Shown here in pieces: positions 42,633 through 53,645 of a stretch of DNA of 64,000 nucleotides (the first letter of the stretch is position 1; each line of letters begins with the position of its first letter). A model generated the notes under the pieces. It was not told the origin of the DNA. It ran no database searches and saw only the letters and a program-made list of their open reading frames with translations. Source of the stretch: Streptomyces fumanus (lineage in GTDB: Bacteria > Actinomycetota > Actinomycetes > Streptomycetales > Streptomycetaceae). Where the stretch lies: assembly GCF_014655295.1 (NCBI RefSeq), contig NZ_BNBI01000001.1:895715-959714 (forward strand). Reading direction: 5' to 3'. The position numbers and the translations under genes were made by a program.

Positions 42633-42950
42633 GGCAGGCCGCTTTCGTGGTCGGGTCGGCTCCGTCGGCAGAGCCCCGGGCGAGTCCTCAGGATACGTGC
42701 GGGGCGCTGATCGGGGTCCCCCATCGGGTTCCTGTGGATGACGCCGGAAGCGTCCACTTCGCGCCAGGAATTCACCCGGCCGACCCCTGTGGCGGCCGGT
42801 CCGGGCCCGGGCCGCGTCCCACGGATAGGTGAATCCCGTGGCCCCGCGTCACGTCCGGCACCTGCTTGCCTCCTGGCTCCCGCTGCCAGTAGAAGGTCCG
42901 CAAGCAGTGAAGTTACCGCCCGGTAATTCGGGCCGCCGAACGGGGATCCC
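42633..42950. other. Divergent intergenic region with a TTACCG-CC-CGGTAA palindrome
   Basis: A 318-bp gap between divergent genes. A perfect 6-bp inverted repeat, TTACCG-CC-CGGTAA, lies at 42913-42926, 24 bp before the ATG of the Rv3235-family gene; GTTACC-like halves resemble reported Streptomyces MtrA half-sites. Around 42765 AGGAATTCACC is AT-richer. No gene was found in the gap. Confidence 0.45.
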
Positions 42951-43721
42951 ATGCACAAGGTCATGACCAGGGCGCAGCACCGCCGCCCCGGCTCCCGCCC
43001 ACCCAACCGCCCCGACTCCCGCCGCCCCGGCGACACCCCCCGCCCCACACCCCCACAGCCTCGTCCGGGCGACGCCTCGCGCCCCGCGCCCCCACGGGCC
43101 CGCCCCGGCGACGCCTCGCGCCCCACGCCCCCACAGACCCGCCCCAGCGACGCCTCCCGCCTCACATCCCCACAAGCCCGCCCCAGCGGCACCCCTCGCC
43201 CCACACCCCCACAGACCCGCCCCGCCGGTACTCCCCCGCGCGGCCCCGGCGCCCCTCGCGCCGCCTCCGCCGCCAGCCGTCCCCCGCGTCCCTCGGCCGC
43301 CCCCTCCACGCACACCCGCCCCCGGGACAACCGGCCGTCGACGGCCTCCGCCCCCGTGCGGCGGGCCGCCTCCCGGCCGCTGCCCGCCGATGTCCTGTTC
43401 GCCGAGCGGCTGCTCGCCGTGCTCAGCGGGCAGCGGCCGGTGCACTCGATGCTCCGGCACACCGCCGGCCGCGCCTACGACGAGCTGTCCCGGCTCGCCG
43501 AGCGGGGCCCGCTGCGCACCCGGGGCACCCATCCCGTCCTGCGGGCCATCGGCTACTTCGAGCCGCGCCCGGGGGCCGTGGAGGTCTTCGCCCGGATCGG
43601 CGCGGGCGACCAGTTGCGTGCGATGGCGTTCCGGCTGGAGCGCGGCCGGGACCTGCGCTGGCGCTGCACCGCCGTGGAACTGGGCGGCGCGGTCCGCGCC
43701 CCGCGCGGGGAGGGCGGCTGA
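42951..43721 (+). CDS. Rv3235-family protein with proline-rich repeats
   Basis: A 256-residue protein. The C-terminal ~110 residues (LPADVLFAERLLAVLSGQRP, then RHTAGRAYDELSRLAERGP and RAIGYFEPRPGAVEVFARIG) form the conserved Rv3235-family domain, whose gene is commonly found next to secA in actinobacteria. The N-terminal half is a disordered Pro/Arg/Ser/Thr region with a 13-residue repeat. ATG 42951 and an in-frame ATG four codons later are both possible. The function is unknown; the genomic link to secA suggests a role near secretion or the envelope. It is convergent with secA. Confidence 0.82.
   Translation: MHKVMTRAQHRRPGSRPPNRPDSRRPGDTPRPTPPQPRPGDASRPAPPRARPGDASRPTPPQTRPSDASRLTSPQARPSGTPRPTPPQTRPAGTPPRGPGAPRAASAASRPPRPSAAPSTHTRPRDNRPSTASAPVRRAASRPLPADVLFAERLLAVLSGQRPVHSMLRHTAGRAYDELSRLAERGPLRTRGTHPVLRAIGYFEPRPGAVEVFARIGAGDQLRAMAFRLERGRDLRWRCTAVELGGAVRAPRGEGG
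43023..43217 (+). repeat. Five 39-bp in-frame repeats (13-residue Pro-rich units)
   Basis: Five units of the type RPGDASRPTPPQT run from residue 25 to 89 of the Rv3235-family protein, followed by a partial sixth. The invariant part is RP-x-x-x-x-R with a PP or SP near the end. Confidence 0.85.
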
Positions 43722-43729
43722 GGACAGCC

Positions 43730-43766
43730 CGAAGGGCCGGGCACCCTCGGGTGTCCCGGCCCTTCG
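43730..43766. terminator. Bidirectional terminator between the Rv3235-family gene and secA
   Basis: A stem formed by CGAAGGGCCGGGCACCC and its near-complement (one bulged base) with a 3-nt loop lies in the convergent gap. Confidence 0.8.
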
Positions 43767-43813
43767 CCGACCGTCCTGCCGCCGCCGCTACCGCGCGGCG
43801 GGCGACCGCGTCG

Positions 43814-46633
<2,820 letters not shown>

Positions 46634-46920
46634 GGGGGTTGGTCTCCTTGCCGGTCGGGCCTGGGACGGTCGTTTTCCATTGGACGTGACGGAGCAACGG
46701 CCATCGTATGCGAGGACCCCGCCGCCCCGGGAGGGCTGCCGCGACGGCGACCTCCGCCGTTGTCCGTCGCTTCCAGTCTGCTCCATGCGCTTTCACAGAG
46801 GACAACGTCCGGCGCCCGCGGATGGTGCCGCGGACGGCGAGGAAATGCGCAGACCGTGATCATGCGTGCACGCAGGGCAAAACCGTGGCGTACGCCGGGC
46901 CCGGCGCGCACAATCGGCCG

Positions 46921-47490
46921 ATGGAACCCCCCACGCTCACCACCACCCGCCTGCTGCTGCGCACGGTCGGCCCGCAGGACACCGACGCCGTGCACGCCGC
47001 CTGTCAGGACCCCGACATCCAGCGGTGGACCACGGTCCCCTCTCCGTATCTGCTCGAACACGCGCGTGGCTTCACGGAGCGGACGGTCCCGGCCGGCTGG
47101 GCGAACGGCAGCATGTTCACCTTCGGCGCCTTCCTGCCCGCCGGCGACCTGGTGGCCATGGTGGGCCTGACGATGCTGTCGCTGGGCACGGCGGAGATCG
47201 GTTACTGGGGCACCAAGGAGCACCGCGGCCGCGGCTACGTCACCGAGGCGGTGCTCGCCGTCTCCCGCTGGGCCTTCACCCGGGTGTCGATCGACCGCGT
47301 GGAGTGGCGCGCCGAGGTCGGCAACGCGGCCTCCCGCGCGGTGGCCGCACGCGCGGGCTTCGCCATGGAGGGCACCCTGCGCTCCGCGATCAACAACAAG
47401 GGCGTACGCCGGGACTGCTGGGTCGGCTCCCTGCTGCCGTCCGACCTGGGCCTGCCGTCGACGGCGCCCTACATACCGGCGCGGCTGTGA
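46921..47490 (+). CDS. GNAT-family N-acetyltransferase (RimJ/RimL type)
   Basis: A 189-residue acetyltransferase. It has TLTTTRLLLRTVGPQDTDAV at the start, the acetyl-CoA-binding stretch YWGTKEHRGRGYVTEAVLAV, and the C-terminal NAASRAVAARAGFAMEGTLRSA of RimJ/RimL-type enzymes. ATG 46921 gives the family N-terminus. It lacks a clear ribosome site, and CACAAT lies 8 bp upstream as a possible -10, so the mRNA could be leaderless. The acceptor substrate is unknown. Confidence 0.88.
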   Translation: MEPPTLTTTRLLLRTVGPQDTDAVHAACQDPDIQRWTTVPSPYLLEHARGFTERTVPAGWANGSMFTFGAFLPAGDLVAMVGLTMLSLGTAEIGYWGTKEHRGRGYVTEAVLAVSRWAFTRVSIDRVEWRAEVGNAASRAVAARAGFAMEGTLRSAINNKGVRRDCWVGSLLPSDLGLPSTAPYIPARL

Positions 47491-47526
47491 CGTACAGACG
47501 CGGTGGTGATCGCGCGGCCGGGCCCG

Positions 47527-47549
47527 TTGTCAGTGGCACCCCTTATCGT
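47527..47549 (+). promoter_or_regulatory. RecA-independent DNA-damage-type promoter of the YcaQ-family gene
   Basis: TTGTCAGTG-GCACCCCT-TATCGT is a perfect match to TTGTCRGTG-N8-TAnnnT, the PafBC-associated damage promoter of actinobacteria. The ATG at 47558 is 8 bp past the -10, so transcription would start at or within 2 nt of the start codon (leaderless mRNA). Confidence 0.8.
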
Positions 47550-47557
47550 GCGGACGT

Positions 47558-48733
47558 ATGACGACCTTCCCGCGTCCCGTGACGGAACTGTCGGCGGACG
47601 AGGCCCGCCGCATCGCCCTGCGGGCCCAGGGCTTCCTCGGCGCCCCCGACCGCCGCGCCGGCGTCCGCGGTGTGCTGCGCGCGCTCGGCGCGGTCCAGCT
47701 CGACACCATCTCGGTGCTGGCCCGCTCCCACGAGCTGGTCCCGTACGCCCGTCTGGGCGCGGTCGGCCGCCGGACCGTCGAGGACGCCTACTGGACGGGC
47801 ACCCATGCCTTCGAGTACTGGTCGCACGCCGCCTGTGTGCTGCCCGTGGAGGAGTGGCCCCACTTCGCGTTCCGCCGTCGCGCCTACCGCGCCCGCCCGC
47901 AGTGGCACCACGAGCTGCCCGAGGGCGCCTACGAGCGGGTCATCAAGCAGTTGCGCGCCGAAGGCCCGCTGACCGCGACCGAGTTGGGCGGTGCCAAGCG
48001 GACCAGCGAGTGGTGGGACTGGTCGGGCGAGAAGGTCGCCGTCGAGCGCGCCCTGATGTACGGCGAGGTGGTGTGCGTCGAGCGCCGGAGCTGGAAGCGC
48101 GTCTACGACCTGGCCGAGCGCGCGATTCCGCCGGAGCTGCTGCACGACGAGCTGGACGACACCGAGTGCCTGCGCCGCCTGGTCCGGCTGGCCGGCCGCT
48201 CCCTGGGCGTCGGCACCCGCGCGGACATCGCCGACTACCACCGTCTGAAGGCCGAGCAGGTAGACGCGGTGATCGCCGACTCGGGTCTGGTCCCGGTGAC
48301 CGTGGCGGGCTGGTCCAAGCCGGCCTGGGCGGACCCGGAGGCCCTGCGCACGCCCCCGCGCGGCCGGCACCGGACCACGCTGCTGTCCCCCTTCGACTCC
48401 CTGATCTGGGAGCGGGCCCGCACGGAGCGGATCTTCGGCTTCACCCACCGCCTGGAGGCGTACGTCCCCAAGCAGAAGCGGATACACGGCTACTTCGCGA
48501 TGCCCGTCCTCGCCGGGGGTCTGCTGGTCGGCCGGGTGGACCCGGCCCGGGAGGGGCGCACGCTGGTGGCCAAGCAGGTCACGCTGGACGGTGCCAAGGC
48601 GGTCCCGGCGGTGGCGCGGGCGCTGGTGGAGGCGGCGGGCTGGGTGGACTGCACGGACGTGCGCGTGGAGCGGGTGGACGCGCCGGAGCTGCGCGGACCG
48701 CTGACGGTGGAGCTGGCCCGGCTGCTGGGGTGA
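47558..48733 (+). CDS. YcaQ-family (HTH_42) DNA glycosylase, likely crosslink repair
   Basis: A 391-residue protein of the winged-helix HTH_42 family that includes E. coli YcaQ, a glycosylase that unhooks DNA interstrand crosslinks, and Streptomyces AlkZ-type self-resistance enzymes. The catalytic QxD motif is present as Gln47-Leu-Asp49 in LRALGAVQLDTISVLARSHEL. TTLLSPFDSLIWERARTERIFGF and KQKRIHGYFAMPVL are other conserved stretches. No biosynthetic cluster surrounds it, so the general-repair YcaQ type is more likely than a dedicated resistance enzyme. A perfect damage-type promoter sits directly upstream. Confidence 0.88.
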   Translation: MTTFPRPVTELSADEARRIALRAQGFLGAPDRRAGVRGVLRALGAVQLDTISVLARSHELVPYARLGAVGRRTVEDAYWTGTHAFEYWSHAACVLPVEEWPHFAFRRRAYRARPQWHHELPEGAYERVIKQLRAEGPLTATELGGAKRTSEWWDWSGEKVAVERALMYGEVVCVERRSWKRVYDLAERAIPPELLHDELDDTECLRRLVRLAGRSLGVGTRADIADYHRLKAEQVDAVIADSGLVPVTVAGWSKPAWADPEALRTPPRGRHRTTLLSPFDSLIWERARTERIFGFTHRLEAYVPKQKRIHGYFAMPVLAGGLLVGRVDPAREGRTLVAKQVTLDGAKAVPAVARALVEAAGWVDCTDVRVERVDAPELRGPLTVELARLLG

Positions 48734-48752
48734 GAGCCCGGGAGGGCGGGGC

Positions 48753-49499
48753 TCAGCGGATCTCGAGGATCTTCTCGCGCATGGCGTAGACCACGGCCTC
48801 CATCCGGGAGTGCAGTTGCAGCTTCTCCAGGATGTTGCGCACGTGGTTCTTGACGGTGTTCTCGGAAATGAACAGTTCCTTGGCGATGTCCCGGTTGTTC
48901 ATTCCGGTGGCGACGAGCTTGAGGACTTCCAGTTCGCGGTCGGTGAGCCGGGGGACGGGGACCAGTCTGCGCTCGTCGGTGCGCTGGATCATCGACTTGA
49001 ACTCGGTGAGCAGTTTCGACGCCATGGAGGGGCTGATCTGCGACTGCCCGTCGGCCACCGCGCGGATGGCGGTGGCGACCTCGTCCGTGGAGATCTCCTT
49101 GAGGAGGTAGCCGGTCGCGCCCGCCTTGATCGCGTCGTAGAGGTCGGCCTCCTCGTCGCTGATCGTCAGCATGATGATCTTCGCGCTGGGGGCCACCTCC
49201 TTGATGGAGGTGCACGCCTCGATACCGCCCCGCTTGGGCATCCGTACGTCCATCAGGACGATGTCCGGCAGGAGGTCGGCGGCCTTCTCCACGGCCTCGG
49301 CGCCGTCCCCGGCCTCGCCGACGACCTGGATGTCCTCCTCGGCGGCGAGCACGATCTCCAGGCCCCGGCGGAACAGCGCGTGGTCGTCCACGACCAGGAC
49401 CCTGATCGGCTCCTTGCGCGGGGAGCCCGCGTCCGGGCCCATGCCGGCGATGCCGCCGTCGGCGTCCCCGTTCCGCATCGGTCCGAAGCTGTCCGCCAT
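48753..49499 (-). CDS. NarL/FixJ-type response regulator without adjacent kinase
   Basis: A 248-residue regulator. The receiver domain begins at about residue 32 (IRVLVVDDHALFRRGLEIVL), with phospho-acceptor Asp84 in DIVLMDVRMPKRGG and Lys in TGYLLKEIS. The C-terminal LuxR helix-turn-helix is LTDRELEVLKLVATGMNNRD followed by IAKELFISENTVKNHVRNIL. A 30-residue acidic/Gly N-terminal extension precedes the receiver; ATG 49499 has a GGGGGAGG site. No histidine kinase gene adjoins, so it is an orphan or pairs with a distant kinase. It is convergent with the YcaQ-family gene. Confidence 0.94.
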   Translation of the reverse strand: MADSFGPMRNGDADGGIAGMGPDAGSPRKEPIRVLVVDDHALFRRGLEIVLAAEEDIQVVGEAGDGAEAVEKAADLLPDIVLMDVRMPKRGGIEACTSIKEVAPSAKIIMLTISDEEADLYDAIKAGATGYLLKEISTDEVATAIRAVADGQSQISPSMASKLLTEFKSMIQRTDERRLVPVPRLTDRELEVLKLVATGMNNRDIAKELFISENTVKNHVRNILEKLQLHSRMEAVVYAMREKILEIR

Positions 49500-49642
49500 C
49501 GTTCCTCCCCCTGAAGGCTGTGGCCTGTGGTCCCGGCCGGCGCCAACCCAAGGCAACGACCCACCTGTTGGGCCGCTGCCGCCATGATTCCATGCCCGAC
49601 CGACATCGAGATGACGGAGCGGGGCGCGAGGGGTCGCACGTC

Positions 49643-49679
49643 GGTGCCCCTGGGGGCGCACGCGCGCTCCAGGGGCACC
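49643..49679 (-). terminator. Terminator downstream of hpf
   Basis: GGTGCCCCTGG and CCAGGGGCACC form an 11-bp stem across a GC-rich loop, about 25 bp past the hpf stop. Confidence 0.65.
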
Positions 49680-49702
49680 CGCTGTGCCATCACCCGTCGG
49701 GG

Positions 49703-50395
49703 TCAGCCGCCGAGCGCGCCGCCCGCCTCGGGGGAGGGCGTCTGGGCGACCATCGTGTCCGTCCTGAGGTGGATCACCCCGTAGTCGTACGCGTGCCGCC
49801 GGTAGACGACACTGGGTTCCTTGGTCTCGGAGTCGACGAACAGGTAGAAGTCGTGCCCGACCAGCTCCATCTCGTAGAGCGCCTGGTCGAGGGTCATCGG
49901 CGCGGCGACGTGGGTCTTCTCGCGGACGACGAGGGGTCCGTCGCCCTGGATCTCCAGCGAGCCGACCTTCTTGGTGGGCACGCCGTCCCGCTCGTCCGAC
50001 GGGACCGCCTCACCGTTGCCGTTGAGCGTCGCGGCGTCCGGTACGTGGTTGGGGACCTCGGCGGCCGAGATGCGGCGCGAGCCACGCCGCGAGTAGCGCT
50101 TGTCGTGCTGCTTGCGCAGCCGTGCGCCGAGCTTCTCCGCGGCCAGGTCGAGTGCCGCGTAGGGGTCGCTCGCCGCCGCCTCCGCCCGGATCACCGGACC
50201 GCGGGAGCGGAGGGTGATCTCCACTCGGTCACAGCGGTCCGCCTGCCGGGGGTTGGGCTCCTTGGACACCTCGACGTCCAGGCTGATCACCTTGCCATCG
50301 AGCTTCTGGATCTTCTCCAGGTTCAGCTTGTCGGCCACGTGTTTCCGGAACCGCTCGGGCACCTCGGTCTTGCGGCCCTTGACGACGATGTCCAC
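49703..50395 (-). CDS. hpf: Long-form ribosome hibernation promoting factor (HPF)
   Basis: A 230-residue protein that dimerises 70S ribosomes into inactive 100S particles in dormancy or stress. The N-terminal RaiA/S30AE domain (VDIVVKGRKTEVPERFRKHV, KISLDVEVSKE-like strand, DPYAALDLAAEKLGARLRKQHDKR) is joined by a linker to the C-terminal dimerisation domain (MTLDQALYEMELVGHDFYLF, then SVVYRRHAYDYGVIHLRTD). The start is GTG 50395 with GGAG six bases upstream; the frame upstream of it is leader DNA. The leader carries a hairpin next to the ribosome site. Confidence 0.95.
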   Translation of the reverse strand: MDIVVKGRKTEVPERFRKHVADKLNLEKIQKLDGKVISLDVEVSKEPNPRQADRCDRVEITLRSRGPVIRAEAAASDPYAALDLAAEKLGARLRKQHDKRYSRRGSRRISAAEVPNHVPDAATLNGNGEAVPSDERDGVPTKKVGSLEIQGDGPLVVREKTHVAAPMTLDQALYEMELVGHDFYLFVDSETKEPSVVYRRHAYDYGVIHLRTDTMVAQTPSPEAGGALGG

Positions 50396-50706
50396 GCAGA
50401 ACTCCGTTCCCGGATCGCTCCGCTTCGCGGGCGGAGCATCTCCTTTTTGCACCAGGTCCCGGTGAGCCCGGAACCTCGGACTCGGTGACGTCCACCTCCT
50501 CCCCCACGGGCGCGATCTCCACTCCACCGGTGCGGGTGATTCCGAAAAACCCGCAGCACGGCATTCGGATTCGAGGGGTGTGGCCTGCGGCTTTCCCTCA
50601 CGACCGAACATATCTCGCCCGGGCGGATGTCGTCACCCTCTCTTCAGGTGTACCTCCGTTCCGATGAATTGGACCTCTCAATACCTGCAACGATGCGAGT
50701 TCTCAG
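50396..50706 (-). promoter_or_regulatory. hpf leader and promoter region with hairpin at 50417-50437
   Basis: This 311-bp stretch upstream of hpf is unusually AT-rich for the window (for example 50655-50735, GATGAATTGGACC and GGTTTATTTCG). A perfect 7-bp hairpin GCTCCGC-N7-GCGGAGC lies at 50417-50437, about 15 nt before the ribosome site, and AAAAAGGAGA (50444-50453) lies just above it. Stress-controlled promoters are expected here, but no individual sigma-factor box was convincing. Confidence 0.4.
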
Positions 50707-51603
50707 TCAGTTCCGGTTTATTTCGAAGGAATCGGGTGATGCTGCGACCACAGCCGCCCGGATCACATCCCGCATCGCACCACCGGCTCCCATTCCGTCC
50801 GGCCCCACTTCCGTCGCTCCGGACTTCTGTTCCTCTCTGCCTTCCCGCACCGCCCCGGGATACACGGGCGTCCTCGCCGTTCCGTACGCGGCCCCACCGG
50901 TCCCCCGTTCACACCGCTCCCGCGCCGCCGTGTCCGTCACCGCCGCCCGTACGGCACGTGCCGCCTCGGTGAGGGACGCTCCGGTCGTCATCACGTCGTC
51001 GACGAGCACCACGGGACCCCCGGCCCGCAGCAGCCCGGCGCCGCCGGGGACCACCGTCAGCGCGCCGAGCAGGTTGTCCAGCCGCTCCCGTGACCCGAGT
51101 CCCGACTGGTCGGCCACGGCACGGCGCTGCCGCAGCACGGCCGCCACCCGGGCCGGCCGCCCGGTCCGCCGCAGCTCACCGGCGGCGGCGAGCGCGATCC
51201 GCCGCGCCGGGTCGTGCCCCCGCGCCCGCACCGCCCGCCGCGCGGACGGCACGGGCACGAGCAGGACCGGCCGCCGCGGGTCCGCGACGCCGGACGCGAC
51301 GGGCGCCGTGGGCTCGGTGGCGGCCCGCACCGCCCCGGCCAGTGCGGCGCCCAGTGGTGCCGCGAGGGCCAGCGCGCCCCGCTCCTTGTGCGCTAGCAGT
51401 ACGGCCCGCGCCTCGTCCGCGTACCGTGCCGCCGCGTACACCACCGGCAGCCCGGCCGGCTCCGGCACCGGCCGCACCCGGCACGGCCCCGTGCCGCTCA
51501 GCACCGCACGGCACCCCGGGCAGAGCACCGTACGCGGCCCGCCGCAGCCCGCGCAGTCGGCCGGCAGCACCAGGTCGGTGAGGTCCCGCCACCACCCCCG
51601 CAT
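50707..51603 (-). CDS. ComF-family phosphoribosyltransferase-like protein
   Basis: A 298-residue ComF-like protein. The N-terminal Cys4 zinc site is CAGCGGPRTVLCPGC, and the phosphoribosyltransferase fold carries the PRPP loop VVLVDDVMTTGASLTEAAR. ATG 51603 (MRGWWRDLTDLVLPADC) starts just before the zinc site. In naturally competent bacteria ComF acts in DNA uptake; in Streptomyces the role is unknown. About 70 residues follow the fold (from ARERCERGTGGAAYGTARTP to SFEINRN), encoded by AT-richer DNA; this tail has no recognisable domain and may be variable. The gene lies 212 bp after lpqB in the same direction. Confidence 0.88.
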   Translation of the reverse strand: MRGWWRDLTDLVLPADCAGCGGPRTVLCPGCRAVLSGTGPCRVRPVPEPAGLPVVYAAARYADEARAVLLAHKERGALALAAPLGAALAGAVRAATEPTAPVASGVADPRRPVLLVPVPSARRAVRARGHDPARRIALAAAGELRRTGRPARVAAVLRQRRAVADQSGLGSRERLDNLLGALTVVPGGAGLLRAGGPVVLVDDVMTTGASLTEAARAVRAAVTDTAARERCERGTGGAAYGTARTPVYPGAVREGREEQKSGATEVGPDGMGAGGAMRDVIRAAVVAASPDSFEINRN

Positions 51604-51815
51604 GACCACCACTGTGCCAACGCCCACCGGGCCCGGCCAGCCCTGTGGAAAACCACTGGACACCGCCTGTGGAAAACCCAGTCCCCGGCCGGACGCGGCG
51701 ACCGGGGCGGCGAAAGCTGGCCCGACGGCCCGGGCGTAGCGGCCGAAACCGAACGGCCGGGACGTAACGGCGGGAACGTAACGGCCACGGACCGACAGCC
51801 GCACCCGCCGGCCAC

Positions 51816-53645
51816 TCACCCCGGATAGACCGGCGCCATCCCCTTGGTCACCTTCTGCCACTGCATCCCGGACGGCAGCCGTACGATCCCGTCCTCCGAG
51901 TACGCCACCAGCGGCAGACGGTCGTCCTCGGCCGCGGCGATGTCCTTCACCCCGGTCAGCGCGGCGGGCACCGACGCCTCCGGTGTGGAGCCGTCGACCT
52001 GGACGTACCCGATCTGCTGTACGCCCCCGCGCTCGCGGCCCACCACGACCAGGCGGCTGTCACCGGCCCAGGACATGGCCGTGACCTCCTCCAGCTCAGG
52101 TGTCGCCGACCGCGCCTCCACGACCGTCGGCCGCTCGCCCTTCTCGCCCCGTTCGATCCGCCCGATGAGCAGCGACCGCTTGCCGTCCTTCTCCACGATG
52201 AGCGCGATCCGCACCCCGTCCCCGGCCACCCGCACCGCCTCGACGCTGCCGTCGAGGCCGGGCACCCGCACCTCGACCGGCTCGCCCGCGCCCTTCTCCA
52301 GCACCAGCAGACGCGGGTCGTCGGGGTCGCGGTCGGCGATCCACAGGTCGCCCCGCGCGTCCCAACTGGGCGTCGTGAGCCGCTGCTCCTCGGTCTCGCC
52401 CCCGCTGACCACCAGCGGGTCCCCGAGCGAACCGCCCGGCACCAGCGATCCGACGTACAGCGACTTGCCGTCGATGCCGACCCCGGCCGCGCTGTGCTCG
52501 TCGCGCGAGACCGCCACCGAGCGCAACTCGGTGCTGCCCTCGCCCAGCGCCCCGGGCACGGGCTCCGGCCGGGTGGCCTCGCTACCCGACGGCAGCCGCA
52601 CCAGACGGTGTTCGTCGTCGACGAAGTACAGGTAGTCGGGGCGCTCCGCCGAACCGCGCACCGCCACGGTGTCGGCCCGATTCTCCGAGAGCGAGCACAC
52701 CTGGTCGCCGCCCGAGCTCAGTCGCACCTCCTCCACCGCCGCCGTCAGGCTCTGCAGGGTGAACAGCAGTTGGGCCGCCATCTGGTCGCACCTCTTGGCG
52801 CCGACCCCGACGGCCCGGTCGTTCAACGGGACCGTGAGCTTGCCGTGTTCGTCCGGCGTCAGCGAGGTGACGCCCTTGGCCAGTGCCGTGCCGACGGGGA
52901 AGCTCGACGTGACCCCGGTCCCGAGCAGGCTCGTCGGGCCGTTGAGGAGAGAACGTACGGCCTGCGTCACGGGTTCCACCCGCCGTCGCACATAGACGGG
53001 ATCGGCGACGGCCGCGGTGCGCGGACCGGCGCCGTCCCCGGTGTCGGGGGCGTCGGCGGCGAAGTAGTACTTGTTGACGGACATGTAGTTGCGCTGGAAG
53101 TCCGACTTGCCCATGACGACGCCCTTCGGCGGCACGTCGATGCGCCACTGCCCGGTCTTGGCGTCCCGCGACAGGTGCACCGGCTCCCGGTACTCCCCCT
53201 GGGCGGGCGCGTACGACTGGCGCGCGTCCACCGTGGCGACCTTGGTGCCGGTCAGGGTCACCGCGTAGTCGCTGGCCTCCTCGCGGCTCCCGGAGTGGTC
53301 GGACAGCGCGCCCGGCCCGCCCGCGAGCACCGTCGTGGACAGCTCCGGCCGCCAGCTCTTCGCGGCGTCCTCGGTGAGGTACTTGCGGGCCGTCTCGTAA
53401 TGCGGATCGTCGCTGGTCAGCGCCTCCAGGAAGCCCTGCACGATCTCCGTGGCCGGGGCGTCCTTCGGCGGCGGCATCGCGAACACCCGTACCTGTGTGT
53501 CCTGCCGCGGCGTCGACTCCACGCCCCGCAGGTCCCCGCTGTCGGGCATCGACGCGCACCCCGCCAGCAGTACGGCACCGCAGGCGGCGTACGCCACCGC
53601 GCGCGCCGGCGCCGGCCGGCGGGCCCCCTCGCGGTCAGCGCCCAC
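51816..53645 (-). CDS. lpqB: Lipoprotein LpqB, MtrAB accessory
   Basis: A 609-residue lipoprotein that modulates the MtrB sensor kinase. The signal peptide ends AVLLAGC, with Cys30 acylated. A GerMN-type domain lies at about 190-310 and a C-terminal beta-propeller region, with repeated strands ending in WAGDSRLVVVGRERG, extends to the end. The start is GTG 53645, with GGGAGG six bases upstream, overlapping the last 11 bp of mtrB, the standard actinobacterial mtrA-mtrB-lpqB order. Confidence 0.95.
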   Translation of the reverse strand: MGADREGARRPAPARAVAYAACGAVLLAGCASMPDSGDLRGVESTPRQDTQVRVFAMPPPKDAPATEIVQGFLEALTSDDPHYETARKYLTEDAAKSWRPELSTTVLAGGPGALSDHSGSREEASDYAVTLTGTKVATVDARQSYAPAQGEYREPVHLSRDAKTGQWRIDVPPKGVVMGKSDFQRNYMSVNKYYFAADAPDTGDGAGPRTAAVADPVYVRRRVEPVTQAVRSLLNGPTSLLGTGVTSSFPVGTALAKGVTSLTPDEHGKLTVPLNDRAVGVGAKRCDQMAAQLLFTLQSLTAAVEEVRLSSGGDQVCSLSENRADTVAVRGSAERPDYLYFVDDEHRLVRLPSGSEATRPEPVPGALGEGSTELRSVAVSRDEHSAAGVGIDGKSLYVGSLVPGGSLGDPLVVSGGETEEQRLTTPSWDARGDLWIADRDPDDPRLLVLEKGAGEPVEVRVPGLDGSVEAVRVAGDGVRIALIVEKDGKRSLLIGRIERGEKGERPTVVEARSATPELEEVTAMSWAGDSRLVVVGRERGGVQQIGYVQVDGSTPEASVPAALTGVKDIAAAEDDRLPLVAYSEDGIVRLPSGMQWQKVTKGMAPVYPG

